Below, in pieces: positions 8,166 to 17,177 of a DNA stretch of 35,083 nucleotides. A program made the position numbers and the translations under genes. The stretch covers positions 1 to 35,083 of the forward strand of contig JAGLCE010000018.1 of the NCBI GenBank assembly GCA_023146365.1, given 5' to 3'. The notes beneath the pieces were generated by a model. It was not told the DNA's origin and did not search any database. It saw nothing but the letters and a program-made list of their open reading frames with translations. Origin of the DNA: Endozoicomonadaceae bacterium (lineage in GTDB: Bacteria; Pseudomonadota; Gammaproteobacteria; Pseudomonadales; Endozoicomonadaceae). Each line of letters opens with the position of its first letter. Positions within the stretch are counted from its first letter, which is position 1.

Positions 8166-9815
8166 GTCCAGACGTTTTTCTCTATTTTCATGTGTGCGAT
8201 ATTCCAACTCTTCCGAATGAACGTTGCATCGATGGTGATTAAAAGACCATGTTTTTTCACAAATCCAACAAAATGTAGTATCGCATTTAGTGCATTTTAC
8301 GTTATTGCAGCCATCTATTTTTTCGATCAAAACCGTACAACTATTATTTTTAACACCAATACATGGCCTAACCGTATCTATATGATAAATCATATATTCT
8401 ATGTTGTTTATTTTGTTATTTGTGATATTTTTTTTGCTCTGCGGACAGTTGTGTTCATGTGTCCAAAGAGTTCCGCAAACTGAGTGATACAACTTTACGC
8501 GTTGATCAACGTGATGCTCTATATTGTCGCACTGAAAATACGATTGATCATTATTGAGGGTATATGCTTTTGTACACTGGCCATTATCACAGAATACGGG
8601 GATACCATTGGAGTAAGTTGAGTAAAAGTTAGCAATATAGCGCTGATGAAAGTAAGACAAAATCCGTTGGGCTTTCTCAGATAATGCTTGTTCGTATGCG
8701 CCCAGTTTGAGGGTAGCCGTACAGCGTAGGCACTCTACCATCTGGCCTCGCTTTTGCCAGCTTTCAAAAACCACTCTACCCTGCGTCTCGATGTTTTTCG
8801 AGACACAGTCCAAGCATAGGTAGGCACTGCAACAGCTGGTTGCGAAGACGGATGTGTATTTACGACAAATATCGCACAGATCGTATCGTGGTAACAGAAA
8901 AATATCAGCCCATTCATTTTTGCTGCTCTCTTTAGGTATTTCAATGGGTTGTCGTTTCTTGAGTAGAGCCTCGACCGTGGGAAAGTATCTCTTATAGTAA
9001 TGGCCGGAATAGTCACCTTTTCGGCCATATTTCAAGACACCCTCAACGAAATAGCTTATGTCATATTCTGGGAGATTGAATTGCTCCGTAAGGTAGGTAA
9101 TCTCATTGTAATCGGCCGGCTTTATTAATAGATCGTTGCATAGTTTTTCAAGGATAGTATAGGCAGTTTTATCATCATTATTTCTGATCATTTCTAGAAA
9201 CTGTACACCGTCGATTCCAAGTGACGGTGACCTATTGAGCAGTAAGTTTTTTGAAGCAGTACACCTTTCTGGGCGAGAAGACTGGGCAGTATGATTCAAC
9301 GTTGGATGATAAGAAAGTATGGCATCAGCGCCTTCGAACATCAACACTTCATGAATAACGATGGCCTTTTCAAAAGCAGCTACAGCATTTCCTGCCATTA
9401 CCTGTTTATAGTTGGAATTGAGCCTCTCTCTAGCCGATTGAGGTAAATCTTTTTCGGCAGCACATATTTCATCATTCTGCTTGCCCTGGTGTTTACGGAC
9501 AGCATTAAGATAATTAATAATGGATTTAGAGTTTGGAATATAACAGGCCGTGAGACGGGCATTTCTCTTCTCTATGTTGTCATTCATCACCTGCTTCGAC
9601 CAGTTCGGTTTTACTGGACGTGGTGCTTCTGTTACACGTCTTGTTCCACACGATGAACAGGATGAGACCGAACTCCTCAATGTTCCTAAAAATCGACGAA
9701 TATTACTATTAGATCGTCTACGCTTGCGCAAAAAAACAGGATTAGCATCATCTATAGACTCATGCCTTATCGTGTGTATAAAAGAGTTACCTTTCACTTC
9801 GTATCGCATACTCAT
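8133..9815 (-). CDS. RBR-type (RING1-IBR-RING2) E3 ubiquitin ligase-like protein
   Basis: A 560-aa protein with the cysteine pattern of eukaryotic RBR ligases, which receive ubiquitin from an E2 onto a RING2 cysteine before passing it to the substrate. RING1: Cys314, 317, 328/329, 334, 337, 362, 365. IBR: Cys409, 414, 429, 447, His453/455, Cys457, with some canonical ligands missing. RING2: Cys485, 493, 503, 508, 511, 516, 519, His527/528, Cys530, containing IEKIDGCNNVKC and FCWIC; Cys503 matches the catalytic cysteine (x9 before, x4 after, as in HHARI and parkin). Residues 1-300 are helical and unrecognised, with a basic KRRR patch at 31-34. RBR proteins are essentially eukaryotic, so transfer from a host is the simplest explanation. 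There is no strong ribosome-binding site; Met1 and Met3 are both possible. Confidence 0.88.
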   Translation of the reverse strand: MSMRYEVKGNSFIHTIRHESIDDANPVFLRKRRRSNSNIRRFLGTLRSSVSSCSSCGTRRVTEAPRPVKPNWSKQVMNDNIEKRNARLTACYIPNSKSIINYLNAVRKHQGKQNDEICAAEKDLPQSARERLNSNYKQVMAGNAVAAFEKAIVIHEVLMFEGADAILSYHPTLNHTAQSSRPERCTASKNLLLNRSPSLGIDGVQFLEMIRNNDDKTAYTILEKLCNDLLIKPADYNEITYLTEQFNLPEYDISYFVEGVLKYGRKGDYSGHYYKRYFPTVEALLKKRQPIEIPKESSKNEWADIFLLPRYDLCDICRKYTSVFATSCCSAYLCLDCVSKNIETQGRVVFESWQKRGQMVECLRCTATLKLGAYEQALSEKAQRILSYFHQRYIANFYSTYSNGIPVFCDNGQCTKAYTLNNDQSYFQCDNIEHHVDQRVKLYHSVCGTLWTHEHNCPQSKKNITNNKINNIEYMIYHIDTVRPCIGVKNNSCTVLIEKIDGCNNVKCTKCDTTFCWICEKTWSFNHHRCNVHSEELEYRTHENREKRLDSLNILLAILQ

Positions 9816-9854
9816 AAGTAGTGTTTAATCATTAATAAAATAGCTATTGTCGCT

Positions 9855-9883
9855 ATTATATGGACAATTAATGTCATAGTTAA
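9855..9883 (-). promoter_or_regulatory. Candidate promoter for the RBR gene
   Basis: On the minus strand TTAACT (9878-9883) is followed after exactly 17 bases by a perfect TATAAT (9855-9860), about 40 bases upstream of the RBR start. A usable bacterial promoter here would argue the gene is expressed. Confidence 0.45.
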
Positions 9884-9894
9884 TAACAATCCAG

Positions 9895-10422
9895 TTAAAT
9901 CTTTACATTGATCCGATTATCTTGAACAGAATGTCGGAAACCGCTGGTTTAGTCTATTCAATAGTTGGATTATTTATGGGCAGTCTGCACTCTTATTTTC
10001 ATGATGAATTGCTGACATTTTTTTTGTAGAGTGGCAAGTGTCAGATTAAGTTGTTTCGCTAAATGAGCGCGTATACGTGATTCGTTCCAATGATAAATAG
10101 GCCTTGCTTTTAAATCATGTTGTTGAATTCTAAAAGACTCTTTCACCTACCACAGGTCGCGGTAATGTGCGAGTATGTCTTCTATATTTTCTTTGGCGTT
10201 CGTAATGATGCCATGTAAGCCATCCCATTGGGCGCTTTTCTCGATTTCTTCTTGGTTAATGCTGAGCTCTTTTCCCTTCGGCACGTTTAAATATTTTTTA
10301 AAGCTGGAGACATGACGCAGAATTTTTTGTTTCATTTTTTCGCCAATGCGAACAGATTCGACAATCTGGACAGAGCAACATGGGCTATTGGGTGTGGTTT
10401 TGGTTCGAATAAATATGCGCAC
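9895..10422 (-). pseudogene. IS1634-type transposase, internally deleted and frameshifted
   Basis: The minus strand from 10422 begins with a transposase N-terminus (RTKTTPNSPCCSVQIVESV then KMKQKILRHV) and passes almost directly into the C-terminal part (SAQWDGLHGIITN, HYRDLW). After a stop near 10147 the same domain continues (ESFRIQQHDLKARPIYHWN, then RIRAHLAKQLNLTL) to about 10020. The catalytic middle is absent. This matches IS1634/IS4-like DDE transposases by pattern. 9895-10010 would hold the element's end. It lies just upstream of the RBR gene. Confidence 0.75.
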
Positions 10423-10590
10423 ACACTAGCAGGAAAGGGTACAAAGCTAAGAATAATATCCACTAGGCACTACAGAAGCTTTTTGAAACCGAGAATGATA
10501 AATCATATGCCCTGCAGAGGTTTGTGTCGTTCTAAGGTGGTGGAGTCGAGATAACTAGTTAATATCTAAATCACGACTGTCCGGTTAAGC

Positions 10591-10786
10591 ATCCAATATG
10601 TCCCACTGCCTCAGATCTGGTGAGGTATTCTCGAATATTTCACGCTAAGCGATACGCATCAGTGTCATCCTGCTATGTTACAACTCGGTGAAATTTCAGC
10701 ATTTACTGAATGCTGCCAATAACACGTACTCGTTTACTGTTGGTCGACGGTTTTTCTTGCTTGATGTATAGGCATCTATTTTTGTA
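10591..10786. repeat. Left copy of ~200-bp direct repeat (decayed rsxE 3' end)
   Basis: Aligned by eye, this stretch matches 20941-21141 at about 93% with one 4-base gap. It includes the region equivalent to the rsxE stop codon (10703-10705) and the last ~28 codons, with a frameshift from the gap. The match stops at 10786, where a hairpin begins. The 170 bases before it (10423-10590) show no gene; GACTGTCCGGTTAA at 10575-10588 may be an IS-end trace. Confidence 0.85.
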
Positions 10787-10822
10787 TTTCTCGTTCCCAC
10801 GGAGGAGTGTGGGAACGAGAAA
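10787..10822. repeat. 14-bp perfect hairpin, REP-like or terminator
   Basis: Arms 10787-10800 (TTTCTCGTTCCCAC) and 10809-10822 are exact complements around an 8-base loop. It sits 3 bases past the stop of the 1077-aa gene on that gene's downstream side, so it may end its transcript, though no long T tract follows. CTCGTTCCCAC palindromes are, as I recall, a widely dispersed bacterial repeat, so a REP-like element is equally possible. Confidence 0.6.
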
Positions 10823-10825
10823 ATA

Positions 10826-13800
10826 TCAGTAAAGCTGTGACACATGATCTGGATTGATCATATTTCGGCATTGATAATATAATTCAGACAGTTTTCTAAA
10901 ACTTTTTATTTTTTTACCAAAAACACTAACTAAATATTGCTTGGCGTCACCTTTTGACTTATCACAGTCAATATCTTGCAAAACATGAGCTACTGTAGCT
11001 AGTTGCGCACCAAACTGTACAGGTAAGCGAGGGGATATACATTTTTGTGAAAAAATGTAGTTTAGTTTTTCTGATTTTAGAATAATTTCTGGATCCGTTC
11101 TCCATGTTTTTGGTAGAGATTCCGATGTCAATTTTTTTAGGAGATTTTCAATATTTGAGCATAATGTTTCTAATATTTCCTTTCTTAAGTCAATCTTTAT
11201 TTTAACGATTGGAACACTCTTAGTAATGGAATCATAACTTAGCGCTAAGATATTAAACGATTTATGTCTTAGCGTCCACATCCTATTTTGAAGAAAGACT
11301 TGTTTAATAACTATATTATTACTTTTTTTATATAGTTCATCATGTTTATCCAAAATCTTATTGTAATCGATTCTAGCAGATAAAAGTAACTCTTGATACA
11401 AACTATAACGATTTTTCTGTGTGTTGAACATCTCACTCTCAACGGCTTCTACCATAATATCATCCGGAATACTTACGCTTCTATCAACAGCATGCCAATC
11501 TTCACTGATGGATTCTTGCATACACTCTTCTAATTGGGTTGCTGAAGAAAATTTAGTACATTTTTTAAATTCCTTTTTTTCCATATCAGTTTTTAACGTC
11601 TCATCCATGCTTAAGTCGGCAAATGGTAAACCTATGTCTTCTACTTTTGATGTTAAGACTTCGGCTGTTTCGGTAACTACACTTTTTGATTTTGATTTTG
11701 ATTTTGATTTTGATTTTGATTTTGATTTTGATTTTTGTTTTGGTTTTGGTTTTGGTTTTTCTATATCTATTGGCATGTCATTTATCTTCGATTCTGAAGG
11801 AGGAATATCTTGCTGAGATACATTCGTCTCAAATAAACAACATAGTTTTTCTTTAGCCTGACTGATGAAGCCAAGTTGAGAGTGTTGAGGGCTGTCTACT
11901 GGAAATTTCTCGAAATATTTTTCTGCACAATCATAAGATTCATAAGCACCCTTGATATCGCCATATTGTTCCTTTATTCCAGCAATAGACAGATGTAATT
12001 CCTTGCGATTATTAACAGTCTTAGTCAAATACGATAAGGCACTCTCAATATGCTCTTCTCTTTTTTTATCTTTAATGGCTGTATCGGCAAGATGTTTATG
12101 GAGTAATGCAAGGAGCGGTAGTATTGTCATTTTTATATCTTGCAGTTCTTTAAAGCTTTCTGTTTTGGGCGTCGTATGTTTGTTCTTCGCTAGCTCAGCC
12201 TCCATAAAAATGATAGCCTCGTTATACTCCTCTTTTGCAATCAATAATAAGAATGAGTAAAACCTACTACATCTTATGTTTCCTAACTTCAAGAGACGGT
12301 TGCCTTCGTCAATGTCGTCTTTCAAATAAAAATACATCACGGTACGTGGCAACAACTCGCTAAGGTATGTATCATCATCTTGACAGTTAGATTTAATAAA
12401 TCTAGGCAACGACGACATAATTCCTTCAGAATCTGTCGGAGTCCTATTTATTTTTTCCCGTATACTCGTCAGATATTGAATTACATATTCAGGTCTTATC
12501 ATCCGTTCTGATAAATCGTTATGATTTTTTACAGTTAATCCCAAGCCATCCCATAATCTTATTGTCATAGAAAGGAGTGTCACTTTCGATCCATCATCTA
12601 AGGCTTGATTGAGCTTTTCCTTATTACCAAAAAATTGACACAAGCAAATATACTGTTCATAGGCTTTTCCTTTTTCATTGTCCGATATTGTGACTTCAAT
12701 ATAGCTCTCCATAGATTCAAGCACGAGTGGTTTTATTTTTTTATTTTTAACATAACCTATTGCTGATAATAAACATATGTTAAGTCTACGCAAATAATTA
12801 GGAACTGCAACATGAAAAAATCCATTGTTTTTAGCCCACTGAGTTAATTCAATGCATTGGTTACAGGCAGACAGCGACTGATTACGGCTTCTCGTTTTTG
12901 TTGCAGCCGCTGCTTGATTATGTGAGCCTATTTCGATTAAATTGGTCTGACGATGAAAATAATCTATGTGAAATTCAAACAAACAGGATAAATTTCTTAT
13001 CCAAATACCGACCAGCTGTAGCATTTGATGGTCTGTAAATTTTTTTTCTTTCCATTCACACTTAATCATATCTTTGTAACAATCCAATGTCCGCAAACTG
13101 TCAGAATCGATCGCTAACCTACCTCTGCTGTCATATACTAGAAACGTATTAAAGCAAGCCAATACTTTTATCTCAAAATTAGTTGGTACATGCATATGAT
13201 TGTTCGTAAACATAAAATTATAAGGGCTTGCGGAAGATTCAGCACACAACCCTGGATAATGAATATCGAATAGTTCCATTTGCCTATCAGTCAAATAATA
13301 ATAATATTGGGGCTCATTTACTATCTTATACTCATTTATTATTCTTATATTTTTTTTAATAACCTCTGCTAACGGATGAATAGTTTTTTCTAAACATTCA
13401 TCATCGTTCATTACGTTATGCTTTTTTTCATCTGTCGTAAAATCTATAAAATCAGATTTTTTTTTTGAATTTATTAAAAAAAGTTCATCGTATTTTTCAC
13501 TGTAAGGCGACCATAACTTTGATGGAGCGGTTATGGATTCAACATAGTCATTATTTAATTGATTGTTCGGCTGCACATCTTTATTCAAGCTATCATTGAG
13601 CTTGGTTATGGCTTTATCCATTATTTCCTCATCGTTTTCGTCACTTTTTCCAAGCATTCTCTTCATAATTAGCTCTTGCGCTTTTAGTGCGGCTAGCTTT
13701 ATTTTTGCATGTACTGATTTTCCTTTAATGAGGGTCACTACGATACTAATTTCACTGCTAACTTTCTCAAGTTGCTGTTCGGTGAATAGCGATACTACAC

Positions 13801-14059
13801 AGTCATCATCTTTCTCAAACAATCTTATTTTCTTGACTTTCTGTTGTGATGAGTCCTCTAATATGTCAGTCGATAAAATTGTAACTACATCTCTTTTTAC
13901 ATCGGGCACATAGGAAACGCCTTCACCTCCCACTGCTCCAAGAGATTCTAATTCAGGCATTACCGATTTAACGCTCTCTGAGGTCACACTTTTTCCAGAA
14001 ATCTTGTCAGAGATGGAGACAGGTGATTGTTTCGGTGGGGAAACTGATGAGATATCCAT
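10826..14059 (-). CDS. Large unknown protein, effector-like, with Lys-Ser repeat
   Basis: A 1077-aa protein that I do not recognise. It has no signal peptide and no clear membrane segment. Residues 1-60 are Ser/Val/Pro-rich and disordered-looking. Residues about 100-770 are mostly helical; 590-730 contain units resembling TPR pairs (EEYNEAIIFMEAELA, IKGAYESYDCAEKYF). A low-complexity KPKPKPKQ-KSKSKS tract at about 768-790 (encoded by eight TTTGAT hexamers on the plus strand) links to a charged C-terminal helical region. The size, AT-rich composition, unstructured N-terminus, linker and the neighbouring eukaryote-like genes suggest a host-directed protein, but no catalytic motif is seen. It is divergent from the IAP gene with 787 bases between their starts. 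The start ATG at 14059 gives MDISS; no strong ribosome-binding site is visible. Confidence 0.7.
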   Translation of the reverse strand: MDISSVSPPKQSPVSISDKISGKSVTSESVKSVMPELESLGAVGGEGVSYVPDVKRDVVTILSTDILEDSSQQKVKKIRLFEKDDDCVVSLFTEQQLEKVSSEISIVVTLIKGKSVHAKIKLAALKAQELIMKRMLGKSDENDEEIMDKAITKLNDSLNKDVQPNNQLNNDYVESITAPSKLWSPYSEKYDELFLINSKKKSDFIDFTTDEKKHNVMNDDECLEKTIHPLAEVIKKNIRIINEYKIVNEPQYYYYLTDRQMELFDIHYPGLCAESSASPYNFMFTNNHMHVPTNFEIKVLACFNTFLVYDSRGRLAIDSDSLRTLDCYKDMIKCEWKEKKFTDHQMLQLVGIWIRNLSCLFEFHIDYFHRQTNLIEIGSHNQAAAATKTRSRNQSLSACNQCIELTQWAKNNGFFHVAVPNYLRRLNICLLSAIGYVKNKKIKPLVLESMESYIEVTISDNEKGKAYEQYICLCQFFGNKEKLNQALDDGSKVTLLSMTIRLWDGLGLTVKNHNDLSERMIRPEYVIQYLTSIREKINRTPTDSEGIMSSLPRFIKSNCQDDDTYLSELLPRTVMYFYLKDDIDEGNRLLKLGNIRCSRFYSFLLLIAKEEYNEAIIFMEAELAKNKHTTPKTESFKELQDIKMTILPLLALLHKHLADTAIKDKKREEHIESALSYLTKTVNNRKELHLSIAGIKEQYGDIKGAYESYDCAEKYFEKFPVDSPQHSQLGFISQAKEKLCCLFETNVSQQDIPPSESKINDMPIDIEKPKPKPKQKSKSKSKSKSKSKSKSKSVVTETAEVLTSKVEDIGLPFADLSMDETLKTDMEKKEFKKCTKFSSATQLEECMQESISEDWHAVDRSVSIPDDIMVEAVESEMFNTQKNRYSLYQELLLSARIDYNKILDKHDELYKKSNNIVIKQVFLQNRMWTLRHKSFNILALSYDSITKSVPIVKIKIDLRKEILETLCSNIENLLKKLTSESLPKTWRTDPEIILKSEKLNYIFSQKCISPRLPVQFGAQLATVAHVLQDIDCDKSKGDAKQYLVSVFGKKIKSFRKLSELYYQCRNMINPDHVSQLY
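11685..11732. repeat. Hexanucleotide tandem repeat (TTTGAT)x8
   Basis: Eight perfect TTTGAT units, followed by degenerate TTTTGG units to about 11757. On the coding (minus) strand they encode the Lys-Ser and Lys-Pro tract. Changes by whole units keep the frame and alter only linker length. Confidence 0.9.
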
Positions 14060-14417
14060 AATTTAATAACTACTCTATTCACATTATAAAATTTATATTC
14101 ATACGTATTTGTACACATTACATGCTATTAGGTTGATGGGTATTGTATTGGTTCCGTTTTCATTAAAATAAGATAGTAATGCTAACATAGTTGTTATTTT
14201 ATTTTTAATGAGTAACGTTAATAGAAAAATATTACCAATAAATTCATTACCGCACAAAACCTATAAAATAGAATAAACCCCTTTCAACTAAAACCTAATA
14301 TTTTAGTTCTATTACCTTGAAAATTATCGGGCTCAATCAGCATCGACATACTTAGTTTACCTCTATTCTAGCCATCACCATTAAAGACGCTGTATTCAGT
14401 CGCCAGCTTCAACACTA

Positions 14418-14744
14418 TTGCCTACCGCTGTACTCACTAAAGATTCAACCGTCCAAGAATCAAGAGCTATGATTCCTATAATACAAACATGCGCTAAAGC
14501 TAAGCGCACACACAATAGTACCACTCCATACAAACGATCAACTACACTAAAAGTGTTAACTAAAACTAGCATAAAATATGACATAACCCTAAATTACGAT
14601 AATAAAAAAAATAAATTAAAGCCGAGATGTGGTGATTTTTGGTGTACGGTGAAAGATAGAGAGGATGGTGTGCCCTGTTGGTTGATCTCGCTAGATCAAC
14701 GAATAACGAAGATGATACGCCATATCGAAGATCATATTATCTAG
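14418..14744 (+). pseudogene. Fragment related to the ankyrin protein's peptidase-like domain
   Basis: This 108-codon open frame upstream of the IAP gene contains, at residues 67-93 (about 14616-14696), KPRCGDFW-x2-V then GVPCWLISLD. The ankyrin protein has LRCNDFW-x2-V then KVGCLISLD at residues 165-193. The match (RC-DFW, V, G, C-LISLD in order) is too good for chance and marks a shared domain. The first 60 residues look like non-coding translation, and the catalytic Cys and His portions are absent, so I call it a decayed copy. The remaining bases of the 14060-14846 gap are AT-rich with no other gene. Confidence 0.5.
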
Positions 14745-14846
14745 GATATTCGTCAAAATATTTTATTTGAACCTTTCGCTCAAATGATAGTCTCATAAAC
14801 AACAAGTCATCAAACCAAACAATTCTCAGCAACAAGGGATATAATT

Positions 14847-17177
14847 TTGATTAACTATGCCAATAGCCATCACTCAACGTGCCAAGAAACCAGCTCATCC
14901 CATAATACTTGCTCAGAATTAGCAAATAATATACTTTTAAGAACTGGTACATTTTATGACTTTGAAAGCAAGTACGAAATAAGATTAACTATAGCCAACT
15001 CTATACTACGAATGGCAAAAGGTGGTTGCTATTTAACGATTGAAAATACAGTTCACTGCTCCACATGCCACAAAACCGTGACCAAAAGAGATATTCAAAT
15101 AATTGCTTCCCAGCAAGAATTTAACCTGCAAAAATTGCATGAAGTACCATGTTCTTCTTTCCTTGAACTAAAGCAATCGATCACAAAAACTGATACCGGT
15201 ATACCGCTAAAGAGATTTCATTATGGGGGTGCACAATTCAACGAACTAATGAACCAATTGGCTAGAATGCAAAATGCGCCAGGAAAAACCACTTCTATCG
15301 CCAATCCTCTTACAAGTTCAGCTCCACAAGCACCAATTAGCCAGCTGGCTACTAATCTTACACCGAGCAACTACGTACTAGCCAAAGCATCATCCGAGAA
15401 AATAAAAGGCACTATAAACAAACCAAAATACCCTAGTTATGCCACGACTGATTTAAGGATAATCAGTTACAAAGACTGGCCGACCGACAATACGCAAACA
15501 CCTGATGATTTAACCGAAGCTGGATTTTTCTATACAGATACTCTCGATCATGTACGCTGTTTCTGCTGCGGTACTGGACTAAAAGAATGGAATCCCTATG
15601 AATCACCCTGGGAAGAACATGCACGATGGGGGGGGGATTGTGAATGGGTAGTACGACATAAAGGTCAGGAATTCGTTGACACCATTCAACAATATGAGCG
15701 CCAAATTTTGCAACCAAAAGGATTCGATATCCCTGCCCATCAGACACTGTACAATACGACAGATACACCTATACATTCTAAATTTGATGCTTATATTGCG
15801 AGAGAAAACAGTTATCAAGACTACCCAGACCAGCCTGATGGAATAGCTGGTAAAATGGCAAAAGCAGGCTTTCTGTTGTCTTCTAACAACATAGCTTACT
15901 GTTTTTTCTGTAGTGGTTCTTTAGACAACTGGGTGTTACTGGACGACCCTTACCAGAATCACAGCCAAAAATATCCCCAGTGTCAATTTGTAAAACACCT
16001 AAACAACTCACTAATAGAATCAGTGCGTAATCAAGGCTATACAAATGGGCAGATAATGCGGGCTATACGAATACACTACCAATCTAACAATGAATCGATC
16101 ACCGAAAACACACTGATCAGTATCCTGAAAACCATATGTCCAACCAAGGATATACAGAGGGCAAGCCCCCTCCACCTTACTCTTGATGAAATTATATCTA
16201 CCCCTGCAGCAAAAGCTGTCATGTTAACGCTAAACAGTGACGCTAATGTGATAGCAAGAGCCGTACATCAATTGATCACTGTGCAAGGCTATAGTTTAAA
16301 TACAATCAACGCATCAACTCTCCAAAAAACTATCATTGAAATGGATAGAGCTGAGCTAAATAAGTCCTCAGTATTGAATCCCACAACACCTGCAGTAAAT
16401 CCATCTGTTATGGCTACTCCTGAAATACCAACTTATTCGCACACAAACCGCACAAATAAAGCCTCAACCAGCTCCACATATCAAAGTGAAGTAGCGTTTT
16501 CAACGTTAGCACCAACAACCACTATTTCTTCGTTAAACCAAGATCGGCTAAATAGCAGTCTAGGACTAAAACTGGCCATAATGGGCTATACAAACAAAGA
16601 TATACTCAAACATATAGATAGAGTTATTCCTCAAAATACGATTCCAGAAGAGCGAAATTTCAGCGTCAATCTAGATGATATTTTGCAAAACGAAACTCTT
16701 GTTAGCTCGTCAGAGCAAGATGAATCCATCCCTGCATCATTGCCAGTAACAACCTTCTCTAGTACCAATCAAGCGCTACTCAATACCGTAATAGCACAAA
16801 ATCTAATTCAGATGGGTTATGCAACCGACACAATTGTGAATGCTATACATAAAACCATTCCAAAAAACGGGGATGTAAATAATCTAAAAATCGAAGACGT
16901 TATAAGCACTATTTGTAATATCGAGATGTCTGAAAAAGCTAAAGCTAAAGCTAAAGCTAAAGCTAAAGCTAAAATGGATGCCGAACGAGCCATTGAATGC
17001 AGCGTTTGCATGGATGCCAAAAAGTGCATTGTATTTCAGCCCTGCGGACATATTTCTGCCTGTGAAAACTGCACAATCCGCCTACACACTGCCGCACGCA
17101 AAAAAGGTGAAGGTCTTCCTTTATGTCTTACGTGTAATCAGATCATTAAAAGCTGGATATCCTATAATCCGGCATAG
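14847..17177 (+). CDS. IAP-like protein: BIR domains, UBA-like repeats, C-terminal RING
   Basis: A 776-aa homologue of eukaryotic inhibitor-of-apoptosis proteins. BIR-like 1 (about 32-107) is degenerate: Cys71, 74, His98, Cys102 with odd spacing. A canonical BIR (about 200-271) has Cys238-x2-Cys241-x16-His258-x6-Cys265. A second canonical BIR (about 314-385) has Cys352-x2-Cys355-x16-His372-x6-Cys379. Residues 388-690 hold about four UBA-like helical units, two with the MGY motif (579-581, 656-658). A Lys-Ala tract (698-709) leads to a C3HC4 RING: Cys718, 721, 733, His735, Cys739, 742, 760, 763. BIRs bind caspases or IAP antagonists; the RING recruits E2 enzymes for ubiquitin transfer. This order (three BIR, UBA, RING) is that of XIAP/cIAP-type animal proteins. 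TTG 14847 is the start, with AAGGGA 7 bases upstream; the first internal Met is residue 56. Confidence 0.95.
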   Translation: MINYANSHHSTCQETSSSHNTCSELANNILLRTGTFYDFESKYEIRLTIANSILRMAKGGCYLTIENTVHCSTCHKTVTKRDIQIIASQQEFNLQKLHEVPCSSFLELKQSITKTDTGIPLKRFHYGGAQFNELMNQLARMQNAPGKTTSIANPLTSSAPQAPISQLATNLTPSNYVLAKASSEKIKGTINKPKYPSYATTDLRIISYKDWPTDNTQTPDDLTEAGFFYTDTLDHVRCFCCGTGLKEWNPYESPWEEHARWGGDCEWVVRHKGQEFVDTIQQYERQILQPKGFDIPAHQTLYNTTDTPIHSKFDAYIARENSYQDYPDQPDGIAGKMAKAGFLLSSNNIAYCFFCSGSLDNWVLLDDPYQNHSQKYPQCQFVKHLNNSLIESVRNQGYTNGQIMRAIRIHYQSNNESITENTLISILKTICPTKDIQRASPLHLTLDEIISTPAAKAVMLTLNSDANVIARAVHQLITVQGYSLNTINASTLQKTIIEMDRAELNKSSVLNPTTPAVNPSVMATPEIPTYSHTNRTNKASTSSTYQSEVAFSTLAPTTTISSLNQDRLNSSLGLKLAIMGYTNKDILKHIDRVIPQNTIPEERNFSVNLDDILQNETLVSSSEQDESIPASLPVTTFSSTNQALLNTVIAQNLIQMGYATDTIVNAIHKTIPKNGDVNNLKIEDVISTICNIEMSEKAKAKAKAKAKAKMDAERAIECSVCMDAKKCIVFQPCGHISACENCTIRLHTAARKKGEGLPLCLTCNQIIKSWISYNPA
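16938..16973. repeat. Hexanucleotide tandem repeat (GCTAAA)x6
   Basis: Six perfect GCTAAA units encode alternating Ala-Lys between the last UBA-like unit and the RING of the IAP-like protein, a flexible basic linker. Unit gain or loss would keep the frame. Confidence 0.92.

Noticed and set aside
10312..10554. Plus-strand 80-codon frame
   Set aside because: It overlaps the IS1634-type relic read correctly on the other strand.
11421..11816. Plus-strand frame with a striking Phe-Asp repeat
   Set aside because: It is the antisense reading of the Lys-Ser repeat in the 1077-aa gene, with no ribosome-binding site or domain.
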